This document shows positions 52,489 through 54,420 of a DNA stretch of 54,420 nucleotides, piece by piece. Both the position numbers and the translations under genes were made by a program. The notes under the pieces were generated by a model, which worked only from the letters and a program-made list of their open reading frames with translations, searched no databases and was not told the origin of the DNA. The first letter of the stretch is position 1, and each line of letters begins with the position of its first letter. Location: contig JAGNHB010000039.1 of NCBI GenBank assembly GCA_018001935.1, positions 1 to 54,420 of the forward strand, given 5' to 3'. The stretch comes from Acidobacteriota bacterium (GTDB lineage Bacteria > Acidobacteriota > JAAYUB01).

Positions 52489-54048
52489 TTAACTATTTTC
52501 GCTTGTGTGCGAGTGGTTTTTGTATTTGGGCTTGATAAAGTCAGAAAAAACTCTTTTTAAAATTTCTTCCGGTTTACAGTAAGACCTATAGTCTGCAACT
52601 ATCGCTTTTGCAACTCTCTTTAGTAGAGCCTTTTGATCCAATCTTCTCAATTTTCTCATGTCTAACACATGATCTAGAAGCAAAGGACTATTTGAATATT
52701 TTTCTACTGTTTGTTTATGTGTGATTAGGCGTTGTTTCATCTCGTCAGAACAATACCTAGCATATGCCTTCTCAACCTGTTGCAATGTGCCAAGAGCTCT
52801 CTTGAATGCCTGTTCGTAGTGTTCTGTGTCAATGTAAGTAAACGAATTATCATGGATTTCGTTGATGTGTGACAAGCAATTCTGGATTCTAAGATTAGCT
52901 ATTCGTGCATTAGAAGACTTTCTGCAAGTGCTGCTTAGATGACGCCCCAAAAAGTTCAATTGCTCTAGAAACCGTTCGAACAGAGGCGTATGCTCAAAAC
53001 TATCCCTTCTTGCATTAGGTATCAATGATCGATCAACAATATGAATCTCTCCTATCTGCCATCCGGAAAATCTCGCCTCAGAGAATTTATCATCTAAGAA
53101 ATGTTCTCCTCCGACCTCAATATTGCCTTGACGTACCCTAATTCCTTTAATGTTTAATACGGTGGGTAGACTTGCCAAAAAGCTAGTTCTTGCATACCAA
53201 CCAAGAGCAATTATCTCGGAATCTACTCCTTTGAACTGAATAAATTCTATAGAATGGATTTGATCTGAACAATGCTCAGAAATCTTGATTTCATCTTTGT
53301 ATGGCCGAAAAATCTGATGATTGTTCAATATGATACGGTAGGATTTGAAGTCCTTAATCCCTGATAGAGAGTTTTCTATTGCTTCAGCGTGATGAAAAAC
53401 CTGCTTGTTGTAAGGAACAGGAGCACATTGGGCTAGATAATCGTAAACTACTTTGAAGTTCATTAACAAATCGGAATGGAATGAATGAACATTGCGCAGT
53501 GTGACTCTGAAAAAATTTGGTGGTGAATTCAGGGAAATTCCCTGATGTTCCACTGAAACAAAAGAAGTAATAATTTCAGCCATGGTTATATGGCTCTGAG
53601 CTGAATTAGTTCTTGATTCGAATTCCTTGCGGTTCCATCGTATAACTGATATATGTTCATCCCCCGGAGAACGTGTCTCGAAAACCAATTCATCGCAATA
53701 TGCTAATCCACCTAGCCGCCCAATGCCACGGAATCCTCGTTGATCTGTCCCTTCTTTTGGACTACAACCGACATTGATAAGAACTTCATGAGCAATTTCA
53801 TTGGAAATCCCATATCCGTTGTCTTCTATTATTATGTTGCGATCTTTTCCGTTTAGCGTAATGGAAATCTGTGCATCATCTTTTAGAATGACTCCATCGC
53901 TTATGGCTTGGTCGATAGAATCCACAGAGTTCTGAATATATTCCCTATATATCATCAAGGGATTATCATACATCCCAGAAGTGATTACATCAAAAAGTTG
54001 CTTCCCTATGAAGGGATGTAAGCCTATTTTAGATACCAAATTAACCAT
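52489..54048 (-). CDS. HSP90-like (GHKL) ATPase, AT-rich cargo
   Basis: A 519-residue protein with a Bergerat-fold ATP site: N-box YREYIQNSVDSID (E36, N40), G1 IIEDNGYGIS (D76, G78, G80) and G2 GFRGIGRLGG (105-114). The middle domain after residue 200 is unlike HtpG in sequence. The rest is helical without known motifs; no membrane segment is seen. Codon use and GC (under 40%) differ sharply from all other genes here, pointing to recent transfer. The start overlaps the upstream gene by 25 bases, so the two form one operon. HSP90/MORC-like ATPases recur in bacterial conflict systems, but function here is unknown. Confidence 0.85.
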   Translation of the reverse strand: MVNLVSKIGLHPFIGKQLFDVITSGMYDNPLMIYREYIQNSVDSIDQAISDGVILKDDAQISITLNGKDRNIIIEDNGYGISNEIAHEVLINVGCSPKEGTDQRGFRGIGRLGGLAYCDELVFETRSPGDEHISVIRWNRKEFESRTNSAQSHITMAEIITSFVSVEHQGISLNSPPNFFRVTLRNVHSFHSDLLMNFKVVYDYLAQCAPVPYNKQVFHHAEAIENSLSGIKDFKSYRIILNNHQIFRPYKDEIKISEHCSDQIHSIEFIQFKGVDSEIIALGWYARTSFLASLPTVLNIKGIRVRQGNIEVGGEHFLDDKFSEARFSGWQIGEIHIVDRSLIPNARRDSFEHTPLFERFLEQLNFLGRHLSSTCRKSSNARIANLRIQNCLSHINEIHDNSFTYIDTEHYEQAFKRALGTLQQVEKAYARYCSDEMKQRLITHKQTVEKYSNSPLLLDHVLDMRKLRRLDQKALLKRVAKAIVADYRSYCKPEEILKRVFSDFIKPKYKNHSHTSENS

Positions 54049-54278
54049 TCCCTAACCTCATAATCATTGGATGACTTCAATGCTTGCCTTATGCTTTCTT
54101 TTAAACATGGAGAAACAGCTTCATGAAATTCAATAAACGTATTATCTTGCTTTCTCAGGAGACGCAAAATAAACTCACGAAACCGTTCAACATCTCCTGA
54201 CCCTGGTTTTCTTGTCGGATTATATGGATAGATTCTTGACTCATACTTATCTCGGAAGCGAAGCAGTTCTTCGGGCAT
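54024..54278 (-). CDS. partner gene of the GHKL ATPase, truncated by an IS element
   Basis: From ATG 54,278 the frame gives 84 residues (MPEELLRFRDKYESRIYPYN and following), ending in REWLIWYLK and overlapping the ATPase start by 25 bases. Upstream of that ATG the same frame stays open (LYIANLY) to the IS junction at 54,299. There is no ribosome site before ATG 54,278, and the codons before it look coding. I therefore read it as the C-terminal part of a larger protein whose beginning lies on the far side of the IS3-type element. No domain is recognised in the visible part. AT-rich like its neighbour. Confidence 0.6.
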   Translation of the reverse strand: MPEELLRFRDKYESRIYPYNPTRKPGSGDVERFREFILRLLRKQDNTFIEFHEAVSPCLKESIRQALKSSNDYEVREWLIWYLK

Positions 54279-54299
54279 GTATAGATTGGCAATATATAA

Positions 54300-54420
54300 T
54301 GCTCCCCAGAATCTGGACAGAGGGTTAAGTTAAAATTCGAGGGCAGGAAGTCAAGAAAGGAGCGAGCAAGATGGGAGGAGTGAGACGGCGGCACAGTCCG
54401 GAGTTCAAGGCGAAAGTGGC
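54300..54420 (+). mobile_element. left end of an IS3-family insertion sequence
   Basis: TGCTCCCCAGAATCTGGACA at 54,300 is a terminal inverted repeat of the IS3 group (TG start, CCCC, GGACA). GC rises again at this point and a transposase frame starts 71 bases in. The element runs off the window, so its right end and target duplication cannot be seen. Confidence 0.75.
54371..54420 (+). CDS. IS3-family transposase OrfA, partial
   Basis: AAGGAG precedes the ATG. The 16 visible codons read MGGVRRRHSPEFKAKV, the basic start of IS3-type OrfA helix-turn-helix proteins (xRRxxSPEFKAKVALEA in the family). The rest lies outside the window. OrfA binds the terminal repeats, and with OrfB, usually made by frameshift, catalyses transposition. 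Confidence 0.85.
   Translation, partial: MGGVRRRHSPEFKAKV

Noticed and set aside
54155..54394. Minus-strand frame crossing the IS junction
   Set aside because: It overlaps the IS end and the truncated partner gene in another frame, with no ribosome site.

Overview
The window is a roughly 68% GC piece of a Gram-negative bacterial chromosome. The lipid A acyltransferase shows an outer membrane. Dockerin-tailed secreted proteins, a beta-propeller hybrid histidine kinase, a C25 peptidase, RCC1/Ig secreted proteins and many modular intergenic repeats together suggest Acidobacteriota or a similar deep-branching phylum. That assignment is inference from gene style; no marker gene here proves it.

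Layout. 1-8.7 kb: an exported PsbP-like protein, a giant secreted RCC1/Ig protein, an AAA+/DUF4143 ATPase and a half-dockerin relic. 8.8-14 kb: TspO, a MurG-like glycosyltransferase and a TPR-GGDEF diguanylate cyclase, separated by repeat-filled gaps. 14.8-20.3 kb: a potassium and osmotic block (KtrB, KtrA, an MscS channel with a cNMP-binding domain), a periplasmic thioredoxin, then an opposing YdcF-like and HD protein pair. 20.4-26 kb: a C25 peptidase with a C-terminal dockerin and an exported PHP-type metallohydrolase followed by a tiny Tat-signal protein. 26.5-29.8 kb (minus): gpsA, ECF sigma factor, zinc-finger anti-sigma and lpxL, tightly packed as an envelope-lipid operon. 30-34.6 kb: a 1326-residue hybrid histidine kinase overlapping a secreted dockerin protein. 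34.7-38.5 kb: pyrB-pyrI, carbamate kinase and ornithine carbamoyltransferase, a cluster built around carbamoyl phosphate. 38.7-45.8 kb: an Smr protein, a Phd/VapC toxin-antitoxin pair, a 1750-residue TPR protein with an embedded C39-like peptidase, and a cupin gene broken by one amber codon.

From 46,984 to the end lies tRNA-Thr(CGT) followed by a P4-like integrative element: terminator, tyrosine integrase with a good promoter, an unknown overlapping gene, an AlpA regulator, a small frame and a Toprim/helicase primase. Exactly where the primase gene stops (52,385) base composition falls from about 70% to under 40% GC. The AT-rich cargo carries an HSP90-like (GHKL) ATPase and an overlapping upstream gene that is cut by the left end of an IS3-family element at 54,300. 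This two-gene AT-rich cargo is the best candidate here for an undescribed, possibly defensive, system.

The gaps between genes are filled with several families of palindromic or tandem repeats. Many are joined in the same order at several places, so they behave as modular dispersed elements of 120-250 bp. Coding starts were chosen by ribosome binding sites and by avoiding these repeats. All functional calls are from reading motifs; no database search was run.
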